Positions 35,024 through 45,544 of a stretch of DNA of 64,000 bases are shown here, piece by piece. The stretch covers positions 760,201 through 824,200 of the forward strand of contig MEHQ01001746.1 in assembly GCA_008828725.1 (NCBI GenBank), read 5' to 3'. The stretch's first letter is position 1. Every line of letters begins with the position of its first letter. This DNA is from Saccharina japonica. Taxonomy: Eukaryota > Sar > Phaeophyceae > Laminariales > Laminariaceae. The position numbers and the translations under genes are program-made. Below the pieces are notes generated by a model. The model searched no databases. It was not told the DNA's origin and worked only from the letters and a program-made list of their open reading frames with translations.

Positions 35024-35803
35024 GGTTGATGGTGCACCAAGAGCCCCGGCGCTACTACTGCAGTGGGTGTGCGTGGTCACTCCCCTACTGTTATGAGCAA
35101 GAAACAGCAGCATCTTACATAGCAGGACAAAGGAGCCGTGAACTCCTCTGTGCTTTGCAAGCACTGAAATCTAAACAATGTTGATATGTTTGTCAAACCT
35201 ATCACATTGAATATTGAGCAAATTCTGTGAGCCAGTGCCAGATCCTCACCTACCCGAAAACCACCTCATCGTAGCGTAGCGGTCCACTGAGGGGTAGCTA
35301 CGCTAGTGGACGGTATTGGAATCGCCCATACCTTGTACATTGTATGGAAGGAATCCGCCAATGCGTTCGGTACTGTTTTTCATTCCAAGCTATCCACGGT
35401 CGGTCCTGAGCTCTAATTCCGTCCTCAATGGTTTCTAGAACCATGTCGGTTTCGGCGAGCTGCAGGCTTCTTACACACTACTCGTAACAGGCACCAGGCG
35501 ATCGAAGATGTGTTTGTATGTCGTATATATTGCTCGTGTGAATGTCAAGGCTGCCGGCCTTGCGCTTGAGCTATCTAAATGCCTTCGGTCGGAAAGACAT
35601 ACCGGATATTTTGCTAGTAGGTTGTATGGCGATGGTCTAGAGCGTATAAGGTGTACTGGTGGCAGTGCAAGACCTGTACGACGAGTTTGTATCGGTGGCG
35701 CTTCCTATGATCCAAGCGCCCTACCAGTACTCTAGTTCCGTGTCCCCGTCCAAACCAATGTATACAAGTGTTTTAGACCTGCACAAGGTATCCCGTTGGT
35801 TAA

Positions 35804-36802
35804 ATAAACATTGTGTTTGGTTCGAGTTATGTTAAGCCCTTCGGCAGACAATCTAATGAGTACAAGAAGAGGCTGTTCAAGATACTACATATAAACCGTG
35901 GTCGACATTGTGCGGACTGCGCGAACTCTGTAACTATCCTCCTTTACTGCATTGCATGGGTCCCAGAGCGACGGGTCATTTTGGCGTCGTTTGTTCAAAC
36001 GCGAAAGGTCGTGTAGGTGCCGCATGTCAGGGAAAATGCAATACTGCGATAATTGCATGTTGCACTTACCTGGCGATAATATTGGGTTCAGGGCAGCCGT
36101 ACCGCCGAATCATACCGCTGAAACAGCAGCGTCAGGCTGTCGTGGTCGCACGCATTGCACTGTACGGGCACACAAAACGGTGGCAGACCAACAGCGGGTC
36201 ACGATCGAAACATGAAAGCTAGAAGGAATTGTCTTAGGTTTTTCGTTAAGTGTATGGTTTTGATCAATGCCAAGGTAGGTAACCGCTTGATTGTGTTCAA
36301 GCACCGTACTAACTACCGGCCCAGTGTTTCAGCTTAATGTATGCGTTCCAGAGTCTTCTGCACATCACTGACGGACTCTGTCAGCTGCGAGTAGAAAAGG
36401 AGGCGTATACTTACTGCTAAGTTTAAGCTATCTGTCAACTTGCCGGTACGTCGTGCTCGCACAAGGGATCCATAGACCTAAGTATTAATGTTTGCCGATG
36501 TAATTGATTTTAAGGAGCATATTATACAGCTTATTCCACAACGAATTGCTCCCCGAAGAACAGGTACGTAAACATTGCCTACATCAAGCACGGGTTGACT
36601 ACCCAGTCATTTGCGGTTTCGGTAGAGTAAATATACGGATATTGCACTCATCGATGACGGCAACCTGTATGTGTCTATTAATAGGAAAGGATGCCATCTG
36701 TCGATTCCCGGTGTGAACATGAGTCTTGGCAGTGATACGCATTCCTTTCACCGTTTACGTGTGACCTGTGTTGGTCCAGTGAGCCACCAGCCGTTGCTAT
36801 GA
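35804..36802 (+). pseudogene. Unrecognised coding remnant upstream of the EsV-1-7 gene, copy B
   Basis: Two conserved pieces match the copy A frame at 3798-4139. The first (35804-36016) contains Y-V-K-P-F-G, K-R-L-F-K-I-L and R-H-C-A-D-C. The second (36626-36802) contains I-D-D-G-N-L-Y-V, G-C-H-L-S-I-P-G-V-N-M and ends Q-P-L-L before TGA. They lie in different frames about 600 bp apart. The intervening segment is absent from copy A and has open frames including C-X2-C pairs (Y-C-D-N-C near 36045). The second piece begins right after TAG-AGT, and an AG acceptor there would remove the upstream stop. An intron-bearing gene is therefore as likely as a pseudogene. Differences between copies concentrate at third codon positions. 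Confidence 0.4.
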
Positions 36803-37475
36803 CCCATCCGTTGTAGTTATAACTCAACACTCGAATGTAGAGTCGTGGGTATGCATCATGCATGTTTGCACCGTTACCTGTTGATGCGCGTAATTCAGAC
36901 CTATGTTAGCCTCAAGCGTCTATGGCTGGCATGTTGTTTATATCGTTTCATCCTTCTGGGAAATTGATCCCTTTCTTTTTTCAGCTATTTAATGACGGCA
37001 ATACGTGTGCGCGGGGTTGCTACTCCCTCTGTGAAGCCAATTAATCGCATGGAAATTCCCAGTGGGTGTAGACTATGTCACACTGTTTATGTATTACGTT
37101 TGACTCCATCAACGGTTTCATATTGTTCGCAAAGGTGCGGGTATGGCCTTCTGCCTTGGAAGTTGCGCATGCAGCTGAGAAAAATAGGCAAACGCTCTAC
37201 ACATGCAGTGCGACAAAAGGCGTGCGGTTCATATTCGCATGTATTTTCGGAGTTCGCGTCAACTGGGGTTTCCGTACGATACATCTCTGCCAACGTCCGC
37301 GATTTACCCAACTTGTTGAAGGCATTTGTATCCGTGACCCTATAACCCCTGTTTTTTTGTCTGTTGTCCTTCCGGATGTTAGGAGCTCAAGGTCCAAGTC
37401 AAAGGCTAGGTGTTCCCGCGGCTTCTTCGGTAGACCTGCTGAGGAAATTTACGGTGACCGTCATCTTCGGTGATA

Positions 37476-39656
37476 ATGAAATGGTGCTCAAATGCCTCCT
37501 GCAAAAAGCACCCAAGCTTTAATGTTGAGGGCAGCAAGACTGCAGCGTACTGCAAGCAACATGCTGAGGACGGCATGGTTAATGTCAAAATCGCCCGCTG
37601 CTCAGATTCGTCCTGCACGAAGACTGCTACCTTCAACACCGTGGGCAACAAGAGGCCAGCGTACTGCAGGTCACATGCTGAAGACGGCATGGTGAATGTA
37701 ATAGCCAAGCGTTGCTTCCAGGACTCTTGCACGACGCAACCGGTATTCAACCATATAGGGAGCAAGACAGCCGTGTACTGCAAGCAACATGCTGCTGACG
37801 GTATGGTTGATGTCGTTACCATGCGCTGCTTGCATGCCTTCTGCACCAAAGTGCCGAGTTTTGATGTTGGAGGCAGCAAGAAGGCGATGTACTGCAGGGA
37901 ACACGCAAAGGGCGGCATGGTCAATGTCAAAAGCAAGCGTTGCTCAATTGGCTCCTGCACCGAGGTTGCAGGCTTCAATGTCGAGGGTAGCAAGACGCCA
38001 ACGTACTGCATGCAACATGCTAAGGACGGCATGGTCAATGTCCGCGACAGGCATTGCAAACATAGCTCCTGCACGAAAAATCCGAGCTTTAATGTTCAGG
38101 GCAGCAAGACTGCAGCGTACTGCAAGCTACATGCTGAGGACGGCATGGTTAATGTCAAGGCTAAGCGTTGCTCAGAGGCCTTCTGCGCAAATACCGCAAC
38201 CTTCAACATGGATGGCAGCAAGACCGCCGCGTACTGCAAGCAACATGCTGTTGACGGCATGGTTAACGTCTGTAGAGGACGTTGCGTGCAAGCCTTCTGC
38301 ACCATGGTGCCGATGTTTAAGGTTGAAGGCAGCAAGATGCCGGCGTACTGCAGGAAGCATGCAAAGGAGGGCATGGTAAACGTACAAGGGGAACTCTGCT
38401 TATTTGACTCCTGCACTAGAAGGGCAAACTTTGGCGTTGAAGGCAGCAAGACGGTGGAGTTCTGCAAGCAACATGCTGAGGGCGGCATGATTGATATCCG
38501 CAGCAAGCGTTGCAAACATCCCTCCTGCAGGAAGGGACCGGCCTTCAACGCGGAAGGAAACCATACGGCGGTGTACTGCAAGCAACATGCTAAAGACGGC
38601 ATGGTCAATGTCAAGGATAAGAGCTGCTCTATTGCTTTGTGCACAAAAATAGCAACGTTCAACACCGATGGCAGTAAGACCGGTGTGTACTGCAAGACAC
38701 ATGCTGAGGACGGCATGGTTAACGTCGAAGCCAAACGCTGCTCAGATCATTTCTGCACGACGGCAGCAACGTTCAACACCGATGGTAGCAAGACGGCAGC
38801 GTACTGCAGGAAACATGCTGAGGACGGCATGATCATTCTTAAAACCAAGCGTTGCTTCCAAGACTCCTGCATGACGATAGCGAGCTTCAATACCATTGGG
38901 ACCAAGACAGCCGCATACTGCAAGCAGCATGCTGCTGACGGCATGGTAGACGTCGTTACCAGGCGTTGCTTGCATGACGTCTGCACTAAGGTGCCGATGT
39001 TTATTAATGTGGGCAGCAAGACCGGGGTGTACTGCATGAAACATGCGGAGGACGGAATGGTTCACATTAATGCCAAGCGCTGCTCAAATGTCTTCTGCAC
39101 AGAGAGACCAACCTTCAACACTGATGGCAGCACAGCCGCAGCGTACTGCAAGCAACATGCAGCTGACGGCATGGTTATGATCAAAGGCGAGCGCTGCACC
39201 GGAGCCTCTTGCACCAAGCAACCGACATTCAACATCGTAGGGGAAAAGAGGGCGATGTACTGCAAGGACCATGCTGCTGACAACATGGTGATTGTCGCCA
39301 AGAAGTATTGCTCACATGCCTTCTGCACTAAGCGGGCGTATTTTGATATGAAGGGGAGCTGCACGCCGACGTACTGCCAGCAACATGCCGAAGACGGCAT
39401 GGTGAATGTCAAGCGCAAGCGCTGCTCTTTCGATTTGATCGTAAAGAGGCCATTGTCCACTGCTGGAAGCAGGAACTCGGCAATGTGTTGCAAACATGAA
39501 GCTGATGATGCGATCGTTGATGTCCAGAGCAGCCGTTGCTCACATGATTCCTGCACGAGGTCTCCGAATTTCAACGCCGCGGGCAGTAAGATACCGGCGT
39601 ACTGCAACCAACATGCTGAGGACGTCAAGATAAACGTCCTTGTCAAATGTTGCTGA
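37476..39656 (+). CDS. EsV-1-7 domain cysteine-rich repeat protein, 726 aa, 19 repeats
   Basis: The protein has M-K-W, then 19 units of 38 residues fitting C-X4-C-X16-C-X2-H-X12, and a final Cys. Units 1-7 match units 1-7 of the gene at 4772. Units 8-19 match units 10-21, so two units (8 and 9 of copy A) are missing here or gained there. Unit 18 (residues 650-687) is degenerate in the same way as unit 20 of copy A: the second Cys and the aligned His are lost. It keeps the first Cys that copy A lost. The ATG at 37476 follows the leader ATCTTCGGTGATA, identical to that of copy A. The gene ends at the equivalent TGA. No frameshift or internal stop occurs across 2.2 kb even though flanking parts of the duplicated block have decayed, so selection has probably kept it. 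No targeting signal is visible. Function is known only by family, as above. Confidence 0.9.
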   Translation: MKWCSNASCKKHPSFNVEGSKTAAYCKQHAEDGMVNVKIARCSDSSCTKTATFNTVGNKRPAYCRSHAEDGMVNVIAKRCFQDSCTTQPVFNHIGSKTAVYCKQHAADGMVDVVTMRCLHAFCTKVPSFDVGGSKKAMYCREHAKGGMVNVKSKRCSIGSCTEVAGFNVEGSKTPTYCMQHAKDGMVNVRDRHCKHSSCTKNPSFNVQGSKTAAYCKLHAEDGMVNVKAKRCSEAFCANTATFNMDGSKTAAYCKQHAVDGMVNVCRGRCVQAFCTMVPMFKVEGSKMPAYCRKHAKEGMVNVQGELCLFDSCTRRANFGVEGSKTVEFCKQHAEGGMIDIRSKRCKHPSCRKGPAFNAEGNHTAVYCKQHAKDGMVNVKDKSCSIALCTKIATFNTDGSKTGVYCKTHAEDGMVNVEAKRCSDHFCTTAATFNTDGSKTAAYCRKHAEDGMIILKTKRCFQDSCMTIASFNTIGTKTAAYCKQHAADGMVDVVTRRCLHDVCTKVPMFINVGSKTGVYCMKHAEDGMVHINAKRCSNVFCTERPTFNTDGSTAAAYCKQHAADGMVMIKGERCTGASCTKQPTFNIVGEKRAMYCKDHAADNMVIVAKKYCSHAFCTKRAYFDMKGSCTPTYCQQHAEDGMVNVKRKRCSFDLIVKRPLSTAGSRNSAMCCKHEADDAIVDVQSSRCSHDSCTRSPNFNAAGSKIPAYCNQHAEDVKINVLVKCC

Positions 39657-39985
39657 CATGTCTCCTGCCTTGAGCGTTCTCAGTGAGGTGTTTCTACTGG
39701 CGGTGCGGCCACTGCATGCCCCCGCCATAAGGCCAACATTCTGGACGACCCGTGATCAATCCCAAAGGAGTGTGCAGGCCCGCCGGGTGCAAGTGTGTTT
39801 CATACCGCGGGCTCGACAGGTAGGAGCCTCCCCATACGTGATCCGTCCCCGCCTAGGACGGGCTGGTCTGCATCACCGGAGAGCCGTGCAGCATCATAAG
39901 TACACTAGTGTAATGGCGTATCCTGGCGCTCGAAGGGGCCCCGCGTTTCATGTAAAAGCTAAGTGTGACTTCCGAACGGTGCCTA
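39657..39985 (+). pseudogene. Decayed C-terminal module of the EsV-1-7 gene, copy B
   Basis: After the TGA, in frame, H-V-S-C is followed by exactly 16 codons (one a stop), then C-P-R-H, and 14 codons (another stop) to a Cys near 39775. The spacing matches the variant units of the intact genes at 18092 and 47785. In another frame near 39920-39975, Y-P-G-A-R-R-G-P-A-F-H-V-K-A-K-C matches the tail R-G-P-S-V-H-V-K-A-E-C of the gene at 18092. This module is more broken than in copy A, though the tail is better preserved. The full-length ancestor therefore had about 19-21 canonical units plus this module. Confidence 0.7.
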
Positions 39986-40628
39986 TATTGCACCGCGATG
40001 TCTTGGGGAGTTTGATTTGATCGTCGCCGAAGTCGTATAACTGCAAGGGGAGTAAAATACCCGGAACGTATACCTTCCTAGTTCTTTCAAGGTTGTGGCT
40101 TGGGGTCTGTCCTTGTTGTATGAACGTTTTTGCTGTCTGCTAGAGCTACCTGTGTATTGTAGGGTATACTTTCCTTACATGCCTGTAAGGGAGGGGGGAC
40201 AATATACTAACGGAGCTGTCGCGCAAGGCTAGGCATTGGCGCTATTAGCTCCTGCAAAAACAATGCCTGCCAGTACCAGTCTTTCTGTTTACGGTATATG
40301 ATCGATGTTACAGGCACGATCCCCAACCGTGCTTCGTCGACGTCTCGAGGTTGTCGTGTGTCTAACGCGGGCGGCAATATGTAATCTGTACGCCGCGCAT
40401 ATATAATGTACCGAGCCATTTGTGAAGCAGCAGTCAACAACATTGCCAAGTTCTAATTTGATGGACGTCATGAGGGGTCCCACAAACGTGGTGTTCGGCA
40501 CCCATTGAAGAAAGGGTCCCTTTTTCTGAACGCCATACAAAAGGCTGTGTCCCCATCTGTGGGTTATCTGCTTTGTTTGTTTTTGAATGGTAGATCGCCG
40601 AGATGCTGACTTTAACGAAATCATATGA

Positions 40629-41231
40629 CTATGGGTTCTCTCGAAAATATTTGTTTCTTCCGGAGTTTGCATGGAGCCGTGGAAACACGCAGCTCGGGAT
40701 GCCCTCGCCGTATTGACAAACACGTGAAAAATGGGGATGGTTTAAACTATGCGTGAAGGGCTTTTTACGCCCAATATTTCGTTGATCACTAGGAATGGCG
40801 CATTCCGGGTACGGTAAATAAAACTTGGGCAAACTCGGGGTCTGAAGGAGCTTCATTTTCTCTGGCCCGGACATCAATAGCAACTGCACGCTGACTGTTT
40901 TACACGTGTCTTTATTTTGGCATTGAGATCTTAGTCTCGATACGTTTTCTGTATTTTGACTAGCAAATACGCTGCCTCTATGGTCATCGAACGGCAACGT
41001 GCACGACTCTGGGAGGTGGTAGAATATGTCCCTATACGACTGCGCTTGCAACCAAACCCTTCGGGAGAGCATCGACACATCACGTACACTAGACCTACAG
41101 TAATAATTTCCTGTTGACTTTAGACTGTTGGATAGTTTGTCGTCGAAACACATATCACATTCGCCATCACCAACGTGTTGACTGCGAACAGAAGGGAAAC
41201 ATACGTGATAGTGGAGCCGATCGATCACCAT
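40629..41231 (-). CDS. Doubtful open frame in distal part of copy B, about 200 aa
   Basis: An uninterrupted minus frame runs from an ATG at 41231 (M-V-I-D-R-L) to 40629. It is the longest frame outside the EsV-1-7 genes and retroelements of this block, but a frame this long is not very surprising by chance in 64 kb. The corresponding frame in copy A (about 8250-8790) can be followed but has several stops. No signal peptide, membrane segment or known motif was seen. It may be a decaying gene or chance. Confidence 0.15.
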   Translation of the reverse strand: MVIDRLHYHVCFPSVRSQHVGDGECDMCFDDKLSNSLKSTGNYYCRSSVRDVSMLSRRVWLQAQSYRDIFYHLPESCTLPFDDHRGSVFASQNTENVSRLRSQCQNKDTCKTVSVQLLLMSGPEKMKLLQTPSLPKFYLPYPECAIPSDQRNIGRKKPFTHSLNHPHFSRVCQYGEGIPSCVFPRLHANSGRNKYFRENP

Positions 41232-42316
41232 ACGTGCAGTACACACGAAACCCAACCACTAGAAGGGGTGGACAGAGAAGAGCTTGGTAGCAGTATTTTT
41301 TGTTTCAAATATTGGGAATTGCATCGAGACGACACCATTAGCCCAAAGTCTACCTGTACCCACTGATACAGAATAGACGGTCAAATACACAATCGCGACT
41401 CCCCACGGCGGGATCGGCGTTCAAACGCTGTTTGCCGGGATATTTGAGGCACCCACGATGTTCGAAGTACTGTTGAACAAAGACACGTTACTGATAGCAT
41501 CCACAAGCTATTAGATGATCTATTCCAAATACCATACCTGGTATAGTTCTAAAAACTGTTTGGGTTATTTCGCAGAATCGATTATTTTCCTGGCCACGGT
41601 TTGTTTACTGTGTTTTATGTAGCGTTTTGTTTATCAAGGTAATTTTACCTGACTCAAATAAGTCGCCAGAAACGCGATTGCGGCGGTTGCTTTGCACACG
41701 GCTGAACGGATAGTCCTCTGCGTGGAGAACGTCGAGCTTCCACTACGTGAGCTTGGCGAGCAGTCGCGGTCTATGATTAAAAACAAAACAGAGCACTTCA
41801 TTAAAGTACCCCTTGTATAGTTGTTGGGTCACTACTGCATTTCGATGTCAAGATTACCGATGGTAAAACGCGTGGAGTAATATCAGAACAGTAACAGCCT
41901 CCGTTCAAACCTGATTATTGAATTGCCGAACGACCATTTCTCCGGTTGCTTTAGGACTTTGGTCGAGCACACTTTTTTAACTCAAGGCAACGTGTACGTA
42001 CACACCTGGTACAGCTAAACAGACGATAACAAATATGGGTACTCGTAAAAAAATTAGGTTTATCTACACACCTTGTAGTGTATATTCGACGTGCTGTTTT
42101 CGTACCTCGGGCAGGTCTTGTATCGTACCACAGCTGGCCCCGTATTCCCCTCTCTGCCCCACGAGTGATCGCCTCACGGAGCATGGGTCACGCTAAACTT
42201 TCCAAGGATGTATGGTCATTTATGCTGGTCGCCCTCACTGCAAACGGTTAAGCTCCCACTGTAGGTGTCCTAGTCTGTAAATCTCCCTTGGTACGCGAGA
42301 GCATGATCCGTGTCTA

Positions 42317-43327
42317 CAGGGGTCCGCATGAAAGTCCGGCCTCTTTTTATCTGGGAATTTACTTTTTTGATCTTCATTTTTTCATTGGCAACCAAAAAAT
42401 ACCGAAGAGCTCATATTAAATAATCATATATCTACTGTACCATCTCTACAAGATCAGCAGAGGTCCTAGTACAGGCCTGCCGGGCTTCCGACGACGGTAC
42501 TGACTTGACGGTGCTAGCGAGACATCCCCCGGCTCCACCGCCCCTTTGTCGAGGAAGAAAATTGCTTCGATCTGGCGGTGAGGCTTGTCGTTTCGAGCAG
42601 CCTAAAATTTGCAAATCGTCGGTCCCAGCTCCGTTCTCCGGGATTTTTTTCAGCACCGCCGTCCGACGTCGCGCGCAGCTAAAAGTTGGTTGCTGCCCAT
42701 CCCAAGACCCAAGGGCAACTTTGTCTTTGTTTGCTTTCTTGTTTTGAGGCGTTAATCGGGGAAAGCGTGTCGCGATAAGTATTCAATATTTTCAGATTCG
42801 CGTGGAATTGCGGCATACCTTCCTGGCGTTGCATAATCGTCCGCGATTCCATGCCAACCTGATACGAACAAGTACGTATCACAACACACCGTCCTCGATG
42901 AACGCCTCGAAAACAAAACGCAAACACGGACAAAGTTGCCTTTGGGTCTTGGGATGAGCAGCAACCAATTTTTAGCTGCGCGCGACGTCGGACGGCGGTG
43001 CTGAAAAAATTCCCGGAGAACGGAGCTGGGACCGACGATTTGCAGATTTTATGCTGCTCGAAACGACAAGCCTCATCGCCAGATCGAAGCACTTTTCTTC
43101 CTCGACAAAGGGGCGGCGGAGCCGGGGAGTGTCTCGCTAGCACCGTCAAGTCAGTGCCGTCGTCGGAAGCCCGGCAGGCCTATACCAGGACCTCTGTTGA
43201 TCTTGTAGAGCTGGTAGATATATGATTCTTTATTTTGAGCTCTTCGGTATCTTTTGGTTGCCACCGGGAAAAATATCATCATAAAATTCCGAGAAAAAAA
43301 GAGGCCTGACTTTCATGCGGACCCCTG
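42317..43327. mobile_element. Palindromic foldback element with TA target sites, 1011 bp
   Basis: The ends are CAGGGGTCCGCATGAAAGT at 42317 and its reverse complement ending at 43327, each bordered by TA (42315-42316 and 43328-43329). Inverted similarity continues inward through GAAGAGCTCA, ATCATATATCTAC, CGGGCTTCCGACGACGG and CAGCACCGCCGTCCGACGTCG to within about 35 bp of the centre (near 42822), so arms are about 470 bp and the whole can fold into one hairpin. TA flanks and a CAGGGG start suit the Tc1/mariner-like group of cut-and-paste elements, but no transposase is present. Arm identity is high, roughly 90% in the middle of the arms by eye, so it is younger than the 4.7-kb inverted repeat. 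Frames at 42505 and 42998 are mirror images and not genes. Confidence 0.85.
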
Positions 43328-43599
43328 TAGATCAACCCATTCTTGTCTGGGATGACTTCTTGTTCTGTCAAGGAAACCGTTGAGAGATACATGGACCAGG
43401 CTTTATGCTCGAAGCAAAAACTCTTGACAAAGACCACCTACGCCCTTCAAACGTGTCACCGACAACTCGCTGATTAGTGCAACATACGCCCTCGGAGTAC
43501 TGCGGAGACTTGAGATCTGCGAGGTGAACACTCGGTGGCCTCGGCTAGTGCTGTGTTCCAAAACATCGTATGTGTCACGTCCTGTGCCTGTCTAGGGCA

Positions 43600-44290
43600 T
43601 GTTCAGGAAAGGAGATATAAAACCTGGGCCTTGTGCACGATCTTGGTGACACACGAATGACCGTCCAGTGCTACACGACAATGATAGATTTGTACGTTGA
43701 CGATGTATCGGCCTCCGCTACCGGAGTAACGAACACACAAGATTCATTTGTAAACGACATCGAGGCTTGCCTGTCTAGGTAACTGGGGTATCGCATGGTT
43801 GGTTTTAGTAATATGGGGGACCTGCACGTAGCCATTGCTTTTGAAAAGGTACCATGTGCAGGTCAGCATCCCCACGTCGGGCGCAAGCAAGCACGTGGCT
43901 CCTGCTGCAAGCTTGAGCAGACGTGAGGCAGTCACTGGTTGGATCAACCAAGCCAGGAGTTTGTGCCGGTTGTCTACAGTACCCCGAAACCCTCTAGTTT
44001 ATTTTTTCGAAGGGGTGGGGAGTAAAGGTAGATGCGGTCCCGGAATACTTTATCTTGGTTATTGTTTTTACTTGAGTCAAAAGGGAGCAGTCGAATGGTA
44101 CTGTATCACTCGGAGGCTTGGTAACCCGAGCCCACTGTAGGCCGCAATACAGGTTAGGAACCCGGCCGATATTCTAGTGGGGAGGAAGACGGTGAAATTC
44201 GACGGGATAGATACTTACAGTAGTGGGTTGCAGCAGGCTGGAATAGGGGGGTACTGTAGGAACCTCTCTCTCAAACGATTAAAAAACGTT
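43600..44290 (+). mobile_element. Reverse-transcriptase remnant with YVDD, inverted-pair member 1
   Basis: A plus frame from 43600 to 43780 reads G-D-I-N-L-G-L-V, then I-D-L-Y-V-D-D-V-S-A-S-A-T-G at 43684-43725, then a stop before L-G-Y-R-M. Y-V-D-D with a hydrophobic strand before it is the catalytic motif C of reverse transcriptases. Downstream pieces in another frame (Q-V-S-I-P-T-S-G-A-S-K-H at 43858) recur in the inverted partner at 45545-46430. Stops and frameshifts make it non-functional. The missing domains prevent assignment to an element class; a LINE-type element seems more likely than an LTR element. Frames past 44000 include F-F-R-R-G-G, also shared with the partner. Confidence 0.6.
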
Positions 44291-45544
44291 ACTGTTACAG
44301 TAATGCTATTCGAAGGCTTTCAATATGATGCACAATACGACGACTGAAAGGAGTGCCGACTGCCAACAGCAGGAGGCACCCCACACATGGTGCGGAGCGT
44401 ATATTGCAAACACGTCTCCCCCTGACGAAAAGCAATGTAGAAACACGGATTTCGTGATTGGTATCGCATCATTGATGACGTTGTCCGATGCTCTGGTATG
44501 GTCGCCTTAGAACATCATTACAACAGGTTAATACGAGTAGAGCCGCACCACTGAACGCTTTGTGTGGAATGATCTGCTTGCCGACATGAAAAGGTTGCCG
44601 AACTTCCCCGTACCTGACCCACGGTTGAACAATTACGAGCTGCCGCCCAGGTGCTTCTAGGCGCGTTCTTCAGTATGTTGCATGACGTCAAACCTACCAG
44701 ACTTGGGAGCACCAGCAAGGCTGGCTTGATATCCAAACATTTACCTGTTGACAGCGCCGACGAAGCTATATTTCGCCTCCCGAGCAAACGTACGTACCTA
44801 CTGTGATTCATAGCAGATCGCACTGCGCTGTCTCTTCGTAAAGAGAGTAGACACAAGCGCGGAAATCATCATCAAACATACGACGATCCATGCCAAGGCC
44901 ACTGTAGACGCTCAATGGCGGACCAATATTCACACAACTCCTATCAAAACCCGGGCCACTAAGTCAGTGTCTGCGAGGATAATTTGCGCACCGGCATCGT
45001 TATACATGATCGAACCTAATAGGTTTGCATTGGTTTGCTTGACAGGAACAGCAAGCTTTGCATCTTCGTCTGGACGTGAATAATTGGCTGGGAGCGCCCG
45101 GGCTAGCAGCAGTTGAGGGATTACAAGCAAATCAAGGGATCTGTACCAACAGGTAAGTGGATCTCTAGCATCAAATTGTATGCCCGTTGAACAGTGAATG
45201 CATACGTGGTATATAGTTGTCCGTATACGTGTTTTTCGTGGGCAGGTAAGTATATCCAAAGTACGTCGGACGTTGTAAACATAAACCAGGTGTTGAATGG
45301 CCCGTCGAGAAAAACGGTATTATGTCATCGCAACTTCTTTGACGGCACGTCCGCTGTTCGTTGGTCGACAACTTAGCAGGCAACCTGTGCATCAAATCAC
45401 AACTTGTGTGGCTCTGCGTGTACAAAGATACGCATAATGTTATTCACATACTATTTCGGATGCAAATAGACCCTTTATTGTATATCTTTCGAATTGCCTT
45501 GTCATTATCGTTTTCTGGGTCGTGGGAGAGAGAGATTGTCCCCC
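44291..45544. other. Spacer between the inverted reverse-transcriptase remnants
   Basis: This is unpaired sequence. A minus frame at 44930-45259 continues upstream to about 45290 without a stop and has protein-like composition (L-A-V-P-V-K-Q-T-N-A-N, L-A-D-T-D-L-V-A). It has no ATG near its start and no recognised motif. It may be another part of a retroelement. Confidence 0.3.

Larger units (their letters stand above)
32567..41500 (+). repeat. Segmental duplication, copy B (direct duplicate of 293-8992)
   Basis: Collinear with copy A and about 32.3-32.7 kb downstream of it. Copy B lacks the MITE (empty site near 33046) and keeps 667 bp at 35911-36577 that copy A has lost between two ACATTG hexamers. 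Its EsV-1-7 gene has 19 repeats instead of 21. A 40-bp-scale difference at about 35065-35105 adds sequence to the secreted-protein remnant. Neither end shows terminal inverted repeats or a target duplication, so this looks like ordinary segmental duplication, not a transposed unit. The left boundary coincides with the CAG-rich tract, which could have helped recombination. Confidence 0.85.

Noticed and set aside
42505-43225. Two similar frames of about 75-80 codons and a 156-codon minus frame
   Set aside because: They lie in the two arms of the palindromic element and mirror each other.
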